Shown piece by piece: positions 1-9,604 of a DNA stretch of 64,000 nucleotides; the first letter of the stretch is position 1, and each line of letters starts with the position of its first letter. Source of the stretch: Gilliamella sp. WF3-4 (GTDB taxonomy: Bacteria > Pseudomonadota > Gammaproteobacteria > Enterobacterales > Orbaceae); the NCBI RefSeq assembly GCF_001690275.1, contig NZ_LZGW01000032.1, positions 102,703 to 166,702 of the forward strand, given 5' to 3'. The position numbers and the translations under genes were made by a program. Under the pieces are notes generated by a model. The model was given only the letters and a program-made list of their open reading frames with translations. It did no database searches and was not told where the DNA came from.

Positions 1-467
1 AAATTTATCCCCGTTGATTCTAGCATTTTAACCACACCATATGGCGTACACGGACGTAAAATAGGATCGCGTTGTAGTAAGTGTCCAATATTATATGGAT
101 GAAAACCATCAACATCTTTACTTGGATCGATACGTTCAAGGACTTTTGTTTTATCAATATTATCAGGTAAAGGGAGTTGCACTAAAATACCATGCACATC
201 TGGACGTTGATTAAGCTCATCAATTAATGCCAACAACTCATCGGTAGTTGCCGATAAAAAATCATAAGCAAAGGAAGCAAAGCCAACGTCATCACAAGCT
301 TTTTGCTTATTTTTAACATAGATTTTCGATGCAGGATCTGAGCCAACTTGAATCACAGCCAAACCTGGAACAGATAGGCCTTTTTCAATACGTATTTTAA
401 CTTTATTAGCAATATCCGTTCGTATTTGTTGTGCCAATGCTTTTCCATCAATAATATGTGCAGTCAT
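1..467 (-). CDS. folD: Bifunctional methylenetetrahydrofolate dehydrogenase/cyclohydrolase, N-terminal part
   Basis: The reverse strand reads as the first 155 or so residues of FolD, which interconverts 5,10-methylene-, methenyl- and 10-formyl-tetrahydrofolate in the cytosol using NADP. The start [14 protein letters not shown], the motif [14 protein letters not shown] and the stretch GILVQLPLP followed by [12 protein letters not shown] are typical of the family and carry the catalytic Lys and substrate-binding residues. The family is usually about 285 residues, so the C-terminal half lies beyond the left edge of the window. The identification is secure; only the start and N-terminal half can be examined. 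Confidence 0.95.
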   Translation of the reverse strand, partial: MTAHIIDGKALAQQIRTDIANKVKIRIEKGLSVPGLAVIQVGSDPASKIYVKNKQKACDDVGFASFAYDFLSATTDELLALIDELNQRPDVHGILVQLPLPDNIDKTKVLERIDPSKDVDGFHPYNIGHLLQRDPILRPCTPYGVVKMLESTGIN

Positions 468-526
468 AAGCTTCCGTTTAGCTATCTTAGTCATGTTATC
501 ATTTTCGCAAAAGTTTTTATTAATGT

Positions 527-1219
527 CTATTTACTTGTGAATTGATTGTTAAGTTGAGTTAATATTAGAGTATATTGCTTATCAATATCTGTTATAACTG
601 AACAAATATGTGCATCAAAAGCTTTTAATTTAGGCTTTTGAGCTTTCCACTCATTTTTAGAGATTTGTTTAATTGCGGCTAAATTCTTAAAAAAATTAAA
701 ATGCAAAATACTTCCACCCACGACATTATAGAAAATACGCTGACCAATATCTTCACCGTCTTTTTTTAGATTATTAAAATTTTGGTAGGAAAATCGAGTA
801 TAACCATTTTCAGTAATAATCGCAGTATGTAGCAAATTAACTAAACGTTTATATAACTTATTTAACTCGCCTTTGAGTTCATTATCATCACTCAACTGAT
901 TTTTTATTGCTTTTTCAAACGCCTCTTTAACTTCAGTTAAAAGATTTACTGATTGCAGTTCTAAAAGAGGTAGCTGTTGGCGTAATACATGTTGAAATTG
1001 AATGAGTTCTTTTTGTAATGAAGGGTTAAGTGTTACTAATTTTTCATTTAAGATAACACGACCATTTTGCGTTATAGTTAAATCATTTTTTTTATTAAAA
1101 ATATGTACGCTTTCTTTACTTATCGTGATGTTGTAACTAGGTTTAACTCCACACTCTTTTTTAGCGGCAAAAACAGAAACAGGAAAGAAGAAAACGATTA
1201 ATAGTAAATATTTCAACAT
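527..1219 (-). CDS. yggN: YggN-like periplasmic protein (DUF2884)
   Basis: About 230 residues beginning [18 protein letters not shown], a signal peptide, so the mature protein should be periplasmic. The order of features matches E. coli YggN: an early Cys in CGVKP, then a [13 protein letters not shown] segment corresponding to NLVITPDGNVMYN, a helical middle, and a late Cys in the C-terminal third. The molecular function of this family is not known. I chose the ATG at 1219 because a GGA lies seven bases upstream; a TTG four codons earlier is in frame. It is separated from folD by a short gap and appears to be a single-gene unit. Confidence 0.75.
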   Translation of the reverse strand: MLKYLLLIVFFFPVSVFAAKKECGVKPSYNITISKESVHIFNKKNDLTITQNGRVILNEKLVTLNPSLQKELIQFQHVLRQQLPLLELQSVNLLTEVKEAFEKAIKNQLSDDNELKGELNKLYKRLVNLLHTAIITENGYTRFSYQNFNNLKKDGEDIGQRIFYNVVGGSILHFNFFKNLAAIKQISKNEWKAQKPKLKAFDAHICSVITDIDKQYTLILTQLNNQFTSK

Positions 1220-1383
1220 ATTTATATCCAATTAGTTAATCATATAGATTATAACGTCTAACAGACAAGAAACATAATGAAATTCAATGAGAATTATGAT
1301 TTTAAACGGCTATAAATGTATTTATAACAAGTGAGCTGAATCTAGCTTGGATTTTAATTAGATGTAACAAAACATCAAGTTGT

Positions 1384-1519
1384 TTACACTTCACGATGAA
1401 AATAATTCCTTAAAAAATCATAAGATGTTTTCCCAGAAAACACTTTATGCGGTTTAACCGTATTATAATAGTTAATAAATTGCCTAAGTTATAGAACTTC
1501 TTCGCGTTGTTTACGCGTC
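1384..1519 (-). pseudogene. IS481-type transposase C-terminal remnant
   Basis: Read on the reverse strand, this piece encodes QFINYYNTVKPHKVFSGKTS followed by YDFLRNYFHREV and a stop at 1384-1386. The YN-x-x-KPHK pattern and the closing YF segment are the end of an integrase-fold transposase of the IS481 type. A TAA interrupts the frame a few codons before QFINYY, and nothing of the catalytic core is left. It abuts a second remnant of the same type on the other strand. Confidence 0.6.
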
Positions 1520-2165
1520 ATGAATATGCATAAAAATGCAAGATTAACACCTTATCACCGAAAGCAGTTTTAACGTTTATACAAAAGAAAATCGCAGTCA
1601 CTGGCTTAGCGTTGTGATTTCATATCAGCCGCCTCATGATTTATAGAACATCAAGACTTTACCGTCACAAGTTTTTCAGCCACAATTAATTTCAAATGAG
1701 CGTTAAAAAACAATAAAATATGATGTTAAAAGACTGATTAAAATTGAAAAATCGATAGAAGGGCACATTAACCGGCAAGCAAACGTTATGCTATAATAAG
1801 AGCTATTCAAACGAGAGATTTCATATTGATACTAAACATTTACCGCCACTTAATAGAGATACCAAGCAATTCCAACTGTGGATTCCCGTGAGTCATACAC
1901 AGGTATTTAGGCAATAAATCGTAATTCAACTCAGCCACGTTTTTACAATATAATGTGTGGACATACCAGTGTTAGCACAAACACCTTATACCATTATCAG
2001 TATTTACTCAGATAACTGAGTCAAATACAAAGAACTGTTGATCATGCTTTTGTTAAGCTTTGCCAAACCAAACTACATCGTCTTACTAACTTTTACAATA
2101 CATTTAAACCACATAAAGGCTTAAATGTAGCTATGCCTTATAGAATACTTGAATTTTATTTTTAA
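1520..2165 (+). pseudogene. Decayed IS481-family transposase
   Basis: The forward strand holds the outline of a complete IS481-type transposase scattered over three frames. It starts with MNMHKNARLTPYHRK, which is the family's N-terminus. Next come pieces of the helix-turn-helix (FHISR), HIDTKHLPPLNRDTKQ, an SDN piece of the DDE core, HAFVKLC, and finally NFYNTFKPHKGL to EFYF and a stop at 2163-2165. Many in-frame stops and frameshifts mean no product can be made. The order of the pieces agrees with a single ancestral gene of roughly 270-300 codons with internal deletions. Confidence 0.65.
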
Positions 2166-2306
2166 CCAAAATGAGTAGACAACCAGAGAAATCCTACATT
2201 TCATAAAACCAACAGTGCATATTCTTGCACTGCCGTAAGATGATTTTTACTTATTAAAATTATACAGTTAAAATATAATTAAATATTTTCTTATATACCA
2301 AAGTAA

Positions 2307-2452
2307 TTAACGTTTACACACTATTTTACTAACATTTCCTCTTTCTGCTTCACGCACAGAAACATAACCAGATAAATTAACTGCAAAATAAATATTATAT
2401 TGAGCATTGTTTACAAAATTGAATAATGCATTAATATTAAAACATTTAATAC
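2307..2452 (-). pseudogene. Possible adhesin C-terminal remnant
   Basis: A reverse-strand open stretch of about 45 codons ends YFAVNLSGYVSVREAERGN, then VSKIVCKR and a stop. It has no start codon and is preceded by stops. The ending resembles that of the gene just upstream on the same strand, which finishes YHIYADSGHVGEGDETW then SNYVACRG. I read it as the tail of a related, deleted gene or a silent 3' cassette. The similarity is short and was judged by eye. Confidence 0.35.
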
Positions 2453-2560
2453 AATATCACTAAGTAAGTATACAATCAATTTACTTTAGCTACTACGGCT
2501 AAGTGAAAGTGGCACCTTATAAACTAGATAAGGCACCTACAACAGCTTAGACCATTAACA

Positions 2561-3913
2561 CTATCCCCTACAGGCTACATAATTACTCCACGTTTCATCT
2601 CCTTCACCAACATGACCTGAATCAGCATAGATATGATAATGGCTTTCCGAATAATCCGATTTATTTCCTGTCCAATAAACACCACCTCGCCATTGAGAGT
2701 CTGGATAAGCCTTTTGATTGATAAACCCCCACTCACTAAATAGTGAACCATCAATAGCTCGCGTTAAAATCCCGCCCCAAAAAACGGCAGGATCATCTTT
2801 TTGAAAAGTAAAAGGAGCATTAGTTAGCTCATATCTACCCAGAACATTATTAATACCCCCACACTTTTGCCAAGCACTTTCCTTATGCGCTTTAAAATCA
2901 CCTTGAGGTATAGCCCAAACAGACGTTGGGGTAAAACTATAATCATAATTAACAGAAGGATCTCTCTTTAATGTCGCCCTTACCGTGACTGTTCCCGTTG
3001 GTTTACTTATTAATTTAACCATACCATCTTGATCAATCGAAACACCACTTCCTGGGTTATTGATGACTTGATAGCGATAATCAGTTTGAGCTCCCGTCAT
3101 TACTAATTGAAATTTGGCACCTGGAAAGCCTGTAGTTGGGAATTTTCTACCTCCAGACACCGTAGTAACCACTTTAAAACCATAATCTGGCACATAATCT
3201 CGAGTATAACCCCCACCACCTTTTGAGCGTGTCCGGCCATCTGAAGCGTTCCAATACATTTGATAATGTAAATCTGGATTATCACCAGGTTTGCCCCATT
3301 GGCGATCGGGATAAATGATCGCGCCATTTGGTTTGGCATAACATAATTCAGATCTCGATGCTATTTGATATGTTTTAGCTAGTGTACTGGGTTTACTTTC
3401 TTTTGGGATCCCATACTCAGAATAGGTTTTTACTTTTGTTTGAATTATCAATTTTAATGGCATTGAAAAACCACTTCCGCAACCTATAATTTTTTTCTTA
3501 TCATCTCCAGTTATGCGTTTTCCGCTATTGTCATACCACCAATAATAAGTCGATTCAACTTTAAATGGCTGGTTCGCATCGACATTGTCACCATCAATAT
3601 CGCGATAATTTTTCACCCTATCTAAGTTTGTTGGTGCATAATTTGCCACTTTAAAATCATTAAACGTTAAATTACCATCAAATTCCTTAATTTCACCCGC
3701 TTTTATATTACCATTTGCTTCACTATAAAAAACGCCATTAAGCGTAAAGCCTTGCTTATCTGCACTGGATAACGCTATGACTTCTGGTGCATTACCTGTA
3801 ATAACATTCGTTGTGGCACCGGTTAATATAGCATCAGATGAGCTTACTATTGCCAACTGCGATAATGACACTAAACTCGTTTTAATATTCGATTTAAAAC
3901 CCTCTTTTATCAT
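2561..3913 (-). CDS. Adhesin-like surface protein (possible C-terminal fragment)
   Basis: A 450-residue protein of low-complexity beta type, rich in Gly, Thr, Asn and aromatic residues. An Ig-like stretch lies at about residues 270-330 (VSIDQDGMVKLISKPTGTVT). The C-terminal block contains CGGINNVLGRYEL, VFWGGILTRAIDGSLFSEWG and a final Cys in YVACRG. Such ends are found on invasin/intimin-like adhesins of enteric bacteria. The N-terminus is not a convincing signal peptide and no beta-barrel or LysM domain is present. The gene may therefore be the surviving 3' part of a longer adhesin, or a passenger secreted another way. I do not recognise a precise family. Confidence 0.5.
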   Translation of the reverse strand: MIKEGFKSNIKTSLVSLSQLAIVSSSDAILTGATTNVITGNAPEVIALSSADKQGFTLNGVFYSEANGNIKAGEIKEFDGNLTFNDFKVANYAPTNLDRVKNYRDIDGDNVDANQPFKVESTYYWWYDNSGKRITGDDKKKIIGCGSGFSMPLKLIIQTKVKTYSEYGIPKESKPSTLAKTYQIASRSELCYAKPNGAIIYPDRQWGKPGDNPDLHYQMYWNASDGRTRSKGGGGYTRDYVPDYGFKVVTTVSGGRKFPTTGFPGAKFQLVMTGAQTDYRYQVINNPGSGVSIDQDGMVKLISKPTGTVTVRATLKRDPSVNYDYSFTPTSVWAIPQGDFKAHKESAWQKCGGINNVLGRYELTNAPFTFQKDDPAVFWGGILTRAIDGSLFSEWGFINQKAYPDSQWRGGVYWTGNKSDYSESHYHIYADSGHVGEGDETWSNYVACRG

Positions 3914-4216
3914 ACTTTTTATTATTCCTTGTACTTATCTTACTAATTTATCCATATAATATAATTAGTTAACTTTGATTTTCAAACAGTGCAAACTTAT
4001 AATATATTATAGAATATCAAATAACATTAACTTTATTTTAAAGGAATAATACGTTTTGTTGCCAACTTTTTTGTAAAGTTTTGTTAAGAATGGTATATGA
4101 TGAATTTCAAAATCCGCCTAAATTTTTTTAATAATAAATCTAAATTACTAAAAAATAATCAAGCAGATTGGAACGATCTAATATAAAACCTGATTCGCTT
4201 CCCAAGTCCGCAATCA
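3914..4216. other. AT-rich gene-free stretch upstream of the adhesin-like gene and grxA
   Basis: The stretch lies between two divergent genes and is strongly AT-rich. I see no open frame with coding character on either strand. It must hold the promoter of the adhesin-like gene, but no hexamer pair stands out. Confidence 0.5.
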
Positions 4217-4253
4217 ATAGATATAATCTATTTAACTAACAATATTTAACTGC
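4217..4253 (+). promoter_or_regulatory. Candidate OxyR operator of grxA
   Basis: The sequence reads ATAG-N7-CTAT-N7-ACAA-N7-CTGC. The first half is a perfect match to the OxyR tetranucleotide pattern ATAG-N7-CTAT, and the second half keeps the spacing with weaker bases. It lies about 65 bases before the grxA start. E. coli grxA is an OxyR target, which supports the reading. Binding itself is inferred. Confidence 0.45.
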
Positions 4254-4316
4254 TTTTTTTCTTCAATAAGTGAAGTATATTAGGCTTATATTTAAAACAA
4301 AAGATAAAGGTGAAAA

Positions 4317-4583
4317 ATGTATACTGTAATTTTTGGTCGCCAGGGATGTCCTTATTGTGTTCGTGCTAAAGAACTAGCTGAAAAACTTTCTCAAGAACGT
4401 GATGATTTTTCTTATCGTTATGTTGATATTAATGTTGAAGGTATTACTAAAGAAGATCTATCTAAAAGTGTTGGTAAACCTGTTGAAACAGTGCCACAAA
4501 TATTTATTGATGAAAAACCAATTGGTGGTTGCACCGACTTTGAAGCCTATGCTAAAGAACATTTGGGCTTATTTAAAAAGTAA
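4317..4583 (+). CDS. grxA: Glutaredoxin 1
   Basis: An 88-residue cytosolic glutaredoxin that reduces disulfides and glutathione mixed disulfides, for example in ribonucleotide reductase and OxyR, using glutathione. The active site CPYC is at residues 11-14. TVPQIF with its cis-proline and GGCTDFEAY complete the glutathione site. Length and sequence follow E. coli GrxA (MQTVIFGRSGCPYCVRAK) almost throughout. One difference is the Cys in GGC where E. coli has Tyr. An AAAGGTG ribosome-binding site precedes the ATG. It is a single-gene unit ending in a strong hairpin at 4602-4625. Confidence 0.95.
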   Translation: MYTVIFGRQGCPYCVRAKELAEKLSQERDDFSYRYVDINVEGITKEDLSKSVGKPVETVPQIFIDEKPIGGCTDFEAYAKEHLGLFKK

Positions 4584-4601
4584 TCAAAATTATCAAGAAC
4601 T

Positions 4602-4625
4602 AAGCCACCTTTAGGTGGCTTGTTT
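4602..4625. terminator. Rho-independent terminator between grxA and tsaB
   Basis: An eight-base stem AAGCCACC/GGTGGCTT with a four-base TTTA loop is followed by GTTT on the forward strand. It sits between the convergent ends of grxA and tsaB and probably serves both directions. Confidence 0.8.
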
Positions 4626-4637
4626 AAATAGTCATTA

Positions 4638-5318
4638 TTAGCGACCAGGTAGTTTTTTCCATGTAACTTCGTTACGTAAATAAGTTGGTTCTACATCTTC
4701 AACATTAATTATTTCGCTTTTTTGCCATTTATTCTTAGCAAGAACAACAAGATCTTGTGCATGAGGCAATAGAATATCGCTTTGTTTTATATTATTCATC
4801 ATATTAGGATAAGTTTGCCAACCAGTGCCGGCACAATAGCTATCATTAAGAATATGATCTACTTTTTCTATTACTTTTTCAGGTGCAATAACACATTCTG
4901 GAATAACCTCGTGCCATTGTTCGTTGCTATAATGATACTGTCCTAAGTAAACTTCATTCATTCTAGCATCAATAGCTGCAATGACATTTGTTGCATTTTG
5001 TGTACGATATACCCCTTGCGCCAAAGTCATCAATGTAGATACCCCTATCATAGGTTTATCAATGCCTAAAGCTAAACCTTGCGCAACACCAATGCCAATT
5101 CTAACCCCTGTAAAACTACCAGGCCCTTGTCCAAAAGCAATTGCATCAACTTGAGAAAGAGAACAATCTGATTGTTTAAGGAGCTTATCAACCATTGGCA
5201 ATATTTGTTTAGTGTGATCGCGAGCAGATACAACAAAATCATGAGTGATTTCGTTATGGTAAAATAAAGCGACAGAACAAGCTTCTGTTGAGGTATCAAT
5301 AGCTAAGATGGTATTCAT
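4638..5318 (-). CDS. tsaB: tRNA threonylcarbamoyladenosine biosynthesis protein TsaB
   Basis: A 226-residue ASKHA-fold protein of the TsaBCDE system, which places threonylcarbamoyl on A37 of ANN-decoding tRNAs. TsaB scaffolds the catalytic subunit TsaD. The start NTILAIDTSTEACSVAL and the motif FGQGPGSFTGVRIGIG are diagnostic. Residues near DHTKQILP correspond to the TsaD-like metal-site region, which is not functional in TsaB. The gene follows yoaA by 16 bases on the same strand, as in E. coli, and the two are probably cotranscribed. Confidence 0.93.
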   Translation of the reverse strand: MNTILAIDTSTEACSVALFYHNEITHDFVVSARDHTKQILPMVDKLLKQSDCSLSQVDAIAFGQGPGSFTGVRIGIGVAQGLALGIDKPMIGVSTLMTLAQGVYRTQNATNVIAAIDARMNEVYLGQYHYSNEQWHEVIPECVIAPEKVIEKVDHILNDSYCAGTGWQTYPNMMNNIKQSDILLPHAQDLVVLAKNKWQKSEIINVEDVEPTYLRNEVTWKKLPGR

Positions 5319-5334
5319 TTTTTTCCAAAATAAT

Positions 5335-7251
5335 TTAATTTTTATAAGACTGTTTAGATAACAAGAAATTAATAACTTTATTTATATCCCGTGTTCTTGG
5401 CGATGGCGGCAAACTATTAATAAATGTTGCACCGTAAGGCCTCATAACCAAACGATTATCACAAATAATAACCGCACCACGGTCGTTGTGATGACGAATT
5501 AATCGTCCGACACCTTGTTTTAAAGTAATAACCGCTTCGGGTAATTGTACATCATAAAATGCATCACCTCCCTGCATTTGACAATCTTCCATGCGAGCTT
5601 TAATTAAAGGATCGTCTGGAGAGGTAAATGGTAATTTGTCTATAATAACACATGACAATGTATCCCCTCTAACATCAATGCCTTCCCAAAAGCTGCTTGT
5701 TGCAATTAATAAGGCATTACCGCTATGAATAAACTGCTCAAGTAATTTAACTTTACTTGTTTCACCTTGAACTAACACCGGTAATTTTGTTAACTCTCGA
5801 AACTGTTTAGCTAAGGCGTTCATCATCGCATAAGAAGTACATAAGAAAAAACAACGACCATTATTTGCTTCAATAACCGGCAGTAAAATATCAACCAATT
5901 TTTCAGCATTTCCCTTTTCATTTGGCGATGGGATATAACGAGGGACACACATAACAGTTTGATGCAAATAATCAAATGGACTTTCTAAAATAAGTGAATC
6001 AGCATTCGTTAATCCTAAACGTTTAGTAAAATAATCTAATTGGTTATTGACTGATAGCGTTGCTGAAGTAAAAATCCAACTACCTTTTCGTTCTGTTAAT
6101 AATTCAGTGAATTTATCCGCGACGGATAATGGCGTTAACGCAAAAACAAAATAGTTATGGCTACTTTCATACCAATAGCTAAAGCCAGTTACATTTGTTT
6201 CCTGCAACCGTTTTAAAAGTGTATTATATTGGTTAATTCGTTCCAAACAGTTATCTAATGTTGAAGAACGCCCTACAGCCAATAGTAAGACCTCATGACA
6301 AAAACTTAGAGCGTCTAAAAGATAAGTTAACTCTTTTTTTATCGCTTCTTGATTAAATAAAAAACGTAAATTACCTTTTGGCGATTGTTGATTGATCGCA
6401 ATGCGTAAATCTTGAGTACATTTTTGTAGTTTGTCTGCACATTGTTGTAATTGTGACATATCTTTAACCTCAGTGCGATAACAGAGGTTAATTTCTTTGG
6501 ACAGATCAAATAGTTGCCTGCTACTTAGTTGTTGCCCAAAATAATGGCAAGCGAGATCAGGGAGCTGATGTGCTTCATCGAAAATCATTACATCAGCTTT
6601 AGGGATAAGCTCACCAAAACCTGAGTCCTTTACCACCACATCAGCTAAAAATAAATGGTGATTAACAACGACAATATCTGCATTTAATGCTCGCTTACGT
6701 GCTTTAACCACATAACAATCGTTATAATGTTCACAATCACTACCCAAACAATTATCATTCGTACTGGTTAATATCGGCCAAATTGGATTGTCTTCCGTAA
6801 CAGTTGTACATTTGCTAATATCACCATCTTTAGTTTTGATTGACCAATTTTTTACACGCGCTAAATCAACACGTAAATCTTTATCAAGATCTCCCGCTGC
6901 GGCGTATTGATGATATAACCGCTCTAAACAAAGATAATTAGAGCGGCCTTTAAGTAAGGTTATCTTTCCAGAATAATTCAATGCTTTTTTGATAATTGGC
7001 AAATCTTTACTAAATAATTGCTCTTGTAAATTTTTAGAGCCAGTTGAAAGTATTACTTTTTTATCACTACGCAATGCGGGAACCAGATAAGCAAAGGTTT
7101 TACCAGTACCTGTTCCCGCTTCAACGACAAGTGAATGTTGTTTTTTTATTGATTCTGAGACTTTACTTGCCATGTTTCGTTGTGGCTCTCTTGCCACAAA
7201 CCCATCAATAGCTTGAGCAAGCAAACCATTTTCTGAAAAATCATCAATCAC
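5335..7251 (-). CDS. yoaA: DinG-family ATP-dependent helicase YoaA
   Basis: A 638-residue superfamily 2 iron-sulfur helicase of the XPD/DinG type. It has Walker A VEAGTGTGKT near residue 45, DEAH at about residue 225, and C-terminal helicase motifs including SSFWEGIDVRGD and QGVGRLIRHHND. The iron-sulfur cluster cysteines lie between residues 105 and 190 (YLCLERLY, NCLGSDCEHYNDC). In E. coli YoaA works with DNA polymerase III subunit chi (HolC) in tolerance of replication-blocking damage. The length is normal and the sequence is colinear with E. coli. Translation appears to begin at GTG. Confidence 0.93.
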   Translation of the reverse strand: MIDDFSENGLLAQAIDGFVAREPQRNMASKVSESIKKQHSLVVEAGTGTGKTFAYLVPALRSDKKVILSTGSKNLQEQLFSKDLPIIKKALNYSGKITLLKGRSNYLCLERLYHQYAAAGDLDKDLRVDLARVKNWSIKTKDGDISKCTTVTEDNPIWPILTSTNDNCLGSDCEHYNDCYVVKARKRALNADIVVVNHHLFLADVVVKDSGFGELIPKADVMIFDEAHQLPDLACHYFGQQLSSRQLFDLSKEINLCYRTEVKDMSQLQQCADKLQKCTQDLRIAINQQSPKGNLRFLFNQEAIKKELTYLLDALSFCHEVLLLAVGRSSTLDNCLERINQYNTLLKRLQETNVTGFSYWYESSHNYFVFALTPLSVADKFTELLTERKGSWIFTSATLSVNNQLDYFTKRLGLTNADSLILESPFDYLHQTVMCVPRYIPSPNEKGNAEKLVDILLPVIEANNGRCFFLCTSYAMMNALAKQFRELTKLPVLVQGETSKVKLLEQFIHSGNALLIATSSFWEGIDVRGDTLSCVIIDKLPFTSPDDPLIKARMEDCQMQGGDAFYDVQLPEAVITLKQGVGRLIRHHNDRGAVIICDNRLVMRPYGATFINSLPPSPRTRDINKVINFLLSKQSYKN

Positions 7252-7487
7252 TTAAAAGATACCTAATAAAAAGATAAGTTCAATACACAAAGCCGGTCGA
7301 CTAAGAGTTTTAATAGTTGACATATAATACATCAATGACCTAGCCCAAAAGAAATATAATAGCCCGTTAAGTGAATCATTAGCATTATATTCTATATAAT
7401 GAATCTATCCTTACATTTATTTCTAACAACTAATAGTAAATTAGATTACATAACATAACATTCAGAGCTAAATACTAATGCCGTAAA

Positions 7488-8462
7488 CTATTTCGTAAAT
7501 TTAACCCTTAAATAAATTAAATAGTGTTTTACCGATGCTAAATATTTTTTTTGTTTAAACATCAACCGAGAATAAGCGCGTATTGAGGAGGTTTTTTTGT
7601 CGTTATATAAAATTAAAGGATCATTCTTCCACGGAGATTTTTCTAAATAAAGATCATATAACTTAGAACGATAAGGCTGATGCCAAGGTTTGTTCTTTGT
7701 TATGTAATGAATTAACACAGTATCCTCAGGAACACTAGAGTCCTCATTACCATTGATTGACAATGCTAACAAATTATTACACTTCTTTGCTAATATAATT
7801 CTTTTTTCGCCTACTACTATATTTAATACATCTTGGTCAGGATAATGATATTTTTCGCCACTATTTAATAACTTTAATGTTTTTGAAGTAACATTTTCCT
7901 GATACCAAAGTGGTATATTAATTAACATCACACCAGAATTAAAATACGTCCCATAGGTTACATGATACTTTGCGCATTGCGAGTCCTGCATATATGGTTC
8001 ATCAGCAACAGCCGCAACAATAGCATTATTTAGAGAAATTTCATTGATAAAATCAAATTTTTTTAAGCAAAGCGTATCGCTATCAACATAGAGTAATTTG
8101 TTAGTGACATCCTTTAAAATCATAGGCGCAATTAAGCGAACGCATGCCGCAATAGGAAACAGCTCAGTATTTTTTTGATCAACTTTAAATTGTTCATTAA
8201 TAACATATTCAGTTATAGATGTATTATGGGATTTAATAGCAGCAAATTTTTTTCTATTATTATCAGAAACATTATGGGTAAAAATATGGAAATGAATCTG
8301 TTGTTCATTATTATTTTCAATTATTGAAATAATATCTACACCTGCTGATAAAGCATAATTGTCATCGAAACACAAAAGAATATGTAATATACTTTCGTTA
8401 TCCCAAAAATCACATGAGAGTAAAAAATTCTTTTTATTAATAAATTTATCAACGTTAACCAT
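7488..8462 (-). CDS. GT8 glycosyltransferase, LPS core type (1)
   Basis: A retaining family 8 glycosyltransferase of about 324 residues, likely adding a hexose from a UDP-sugar to lipopolysaccharide core or a related glycan on the inner face of the membrane. Visible family features are LHILLCFDDNYALSAGVDI at the nucleotide site, the metal-binding DXD in YVDSDTLC, the FNSGVMLINI strand, YPDQDVLN, and HYITKNKPW near the C-terminus. I chose the ATG at 8462 because AAGGGG lies seven bases upstream; this leaves an 11-base gap to the GT8 gene before it. The acceptor cannot be read from sequence. Confidence 0.85.
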   Translation of the reverse strand: MVNVDKFINKKNFLLSCDFWDNESILHILLCFDDNYALSAGVDIISIIENNNEQQIHFHIFTHNVSDNNRKKFAAIKSHNTSITEYVINEQFKVDQKNTELFPIAACVRLIAPMILKDVTNKLLYVDSDTLCLKKFDFINEISLNNAIVAAVADEPYMQDSQCAKYHVTYGTYFNSGVMLINIPLWYQENVTSKTLKLLNSGEKYHYPDQDVLNIVVGEKRIILAKKCNNLLALSINGNEDSSVPEDTVLIHYITKNKPWHQPYRSKLYDLYLEKSPWKNDPLILYNDKKTSSIRAYSRLMFKQKKYLASVKHYLIYLRVKFTK

Positions 8463-8473
8463 AACATTACCCC

Positions 8474-9451
8474 TTAACGTTTTTTGCAAGTTTTATGCTT
8501 CAAATAAATCAAATAATATTTGAATGCAGCAAAATATTTATGCTGACTAGCTAGTAATTTTGCATACCGTCTAGTGGTTGATGGTGCGTTTTCATTGGCT
8601 AACAATAATTTATCTTTTGCCCATGGAGATAATTCGATATAATGTCGATACAGTGGAGTGATATAAAGTTGGTACCACGGTTTATTACCTGTGACATAAT
8701 GGATAATTGCGCTATCATTGCTAATAAGATTATCTTCTCCCCCTCCCACAGTAAGTGAAGTGAGTCGATTGAAACGCCTAGGTAAAAATACTGTTTTACC
8801 TTGCATTAAAATATTTAAAACATCTTGATCCGCAAACTTGTATACTTTACCACTGTTAATCATTGCAAAGGCTTTTTCAGTAAGATTATTTTGCACCCAC
8901 ATATCCGTATTAATATAAATCATTCCAGCATTAAAGTATTCACCATGAGAAATACCACAGGCAAGACATTGTTTTTCTTGCGTCTTATCAACATCAGGAA
9001 CTACTGCTGAATATTTATTAGTTAAATCGGTATTAATTAATTCATTGAGATTATCGGTACATAACACATCACAATCTAAATATAAAACTCGAGAAGTAAC
9101 TTTATTTAGCATTTGTGGGACAATAAATCGTAAACAAGTTGATGCTGAAACATGTAAAACTAATGTATCGGGGTTTATTGAAAAATTATCACTAATTTCA
9201 TAACAAATTATACTAATATTTTCTTTACTTAATTGATTAAATATTATAATTTTCTCATTAGAAACATTATTAGCAAATAAATGGAACACAAGATTTTTAT
9301 CAGGATTATTTAAGATTACTGAAGACATAGCAATACCTGCTGGCATTGCATAATTATCATCAAAGCAAAATGCTATATGTAAGGTATTTAATGATTCTAT
9401 AGTATTATTAAATAATGTTCTAATTTTGCTAATAAAAAGATTTTCTGCCAT
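8474..9451 (-). CDS. GT8 glycosyltransferase, LPS core type (2)
   Basis: A 325-residue GT8 enzyme and the first gene of a two-gene unit with the GT8 at 7488-8462. Key motifs are IAFCFDDNYAMPAGIAM, YLDCDVLC (DXD), YFNAGMIYIN, FADQDVLN and HYVTGNKPW. The start MAENLFISKIRTL matches the start pattern of the other GT8 genes here (MSNQQIYISKVQNL), which favours the ATG at 9451 over a TTG six codons earlier. Its closest relatives in this window are the GT8 proteins at 12240 and 13389. That points to local duplication and divergence of acceptor or sugar specificity. Confidence 0.85.
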   Translation of the reverse strand: MAENLFISKIRTLFNNTIESLNTLHIAFCFDDNYAMPAGIAMSSVILNNPDKNLVFHLFANNVSNEKIIIFNQLSKENISIICYEISDNFSINPDTLVLHVSASTCLRFIVPQMLNKVTSRVLYLDCDVLCTDNLNELINTDLTNKYSAVVPDVDKTQEKQCLACGISHGEYFNAGMIYINTDMWVQNNLTEKAFAMINSGKVYKFADQDVLNILMQGKTVFLPRRFNRLTSLTVGGGEDNLISNDSAIIHYVTGNKPWYQLYITPLYRHYIELSPWAKDKLLLANENAPSTTRRYAKLLASQHKYFAAFKYYLIYLKHKTCKKR

Positions 9452-9604
9452 TTTTTGCCAATTTTTCAACTATGTTAAAGGTTAAAGAACTATTCTATTG
9501 TAACATAAGTTAAATTAAACAATGAAGTAATAATCAATTTTATGTTGACATATTAATTTGGTAATGACTAAATAACGCGGTTGAGTTTTTAAAGAGTATT
9601 AGAA

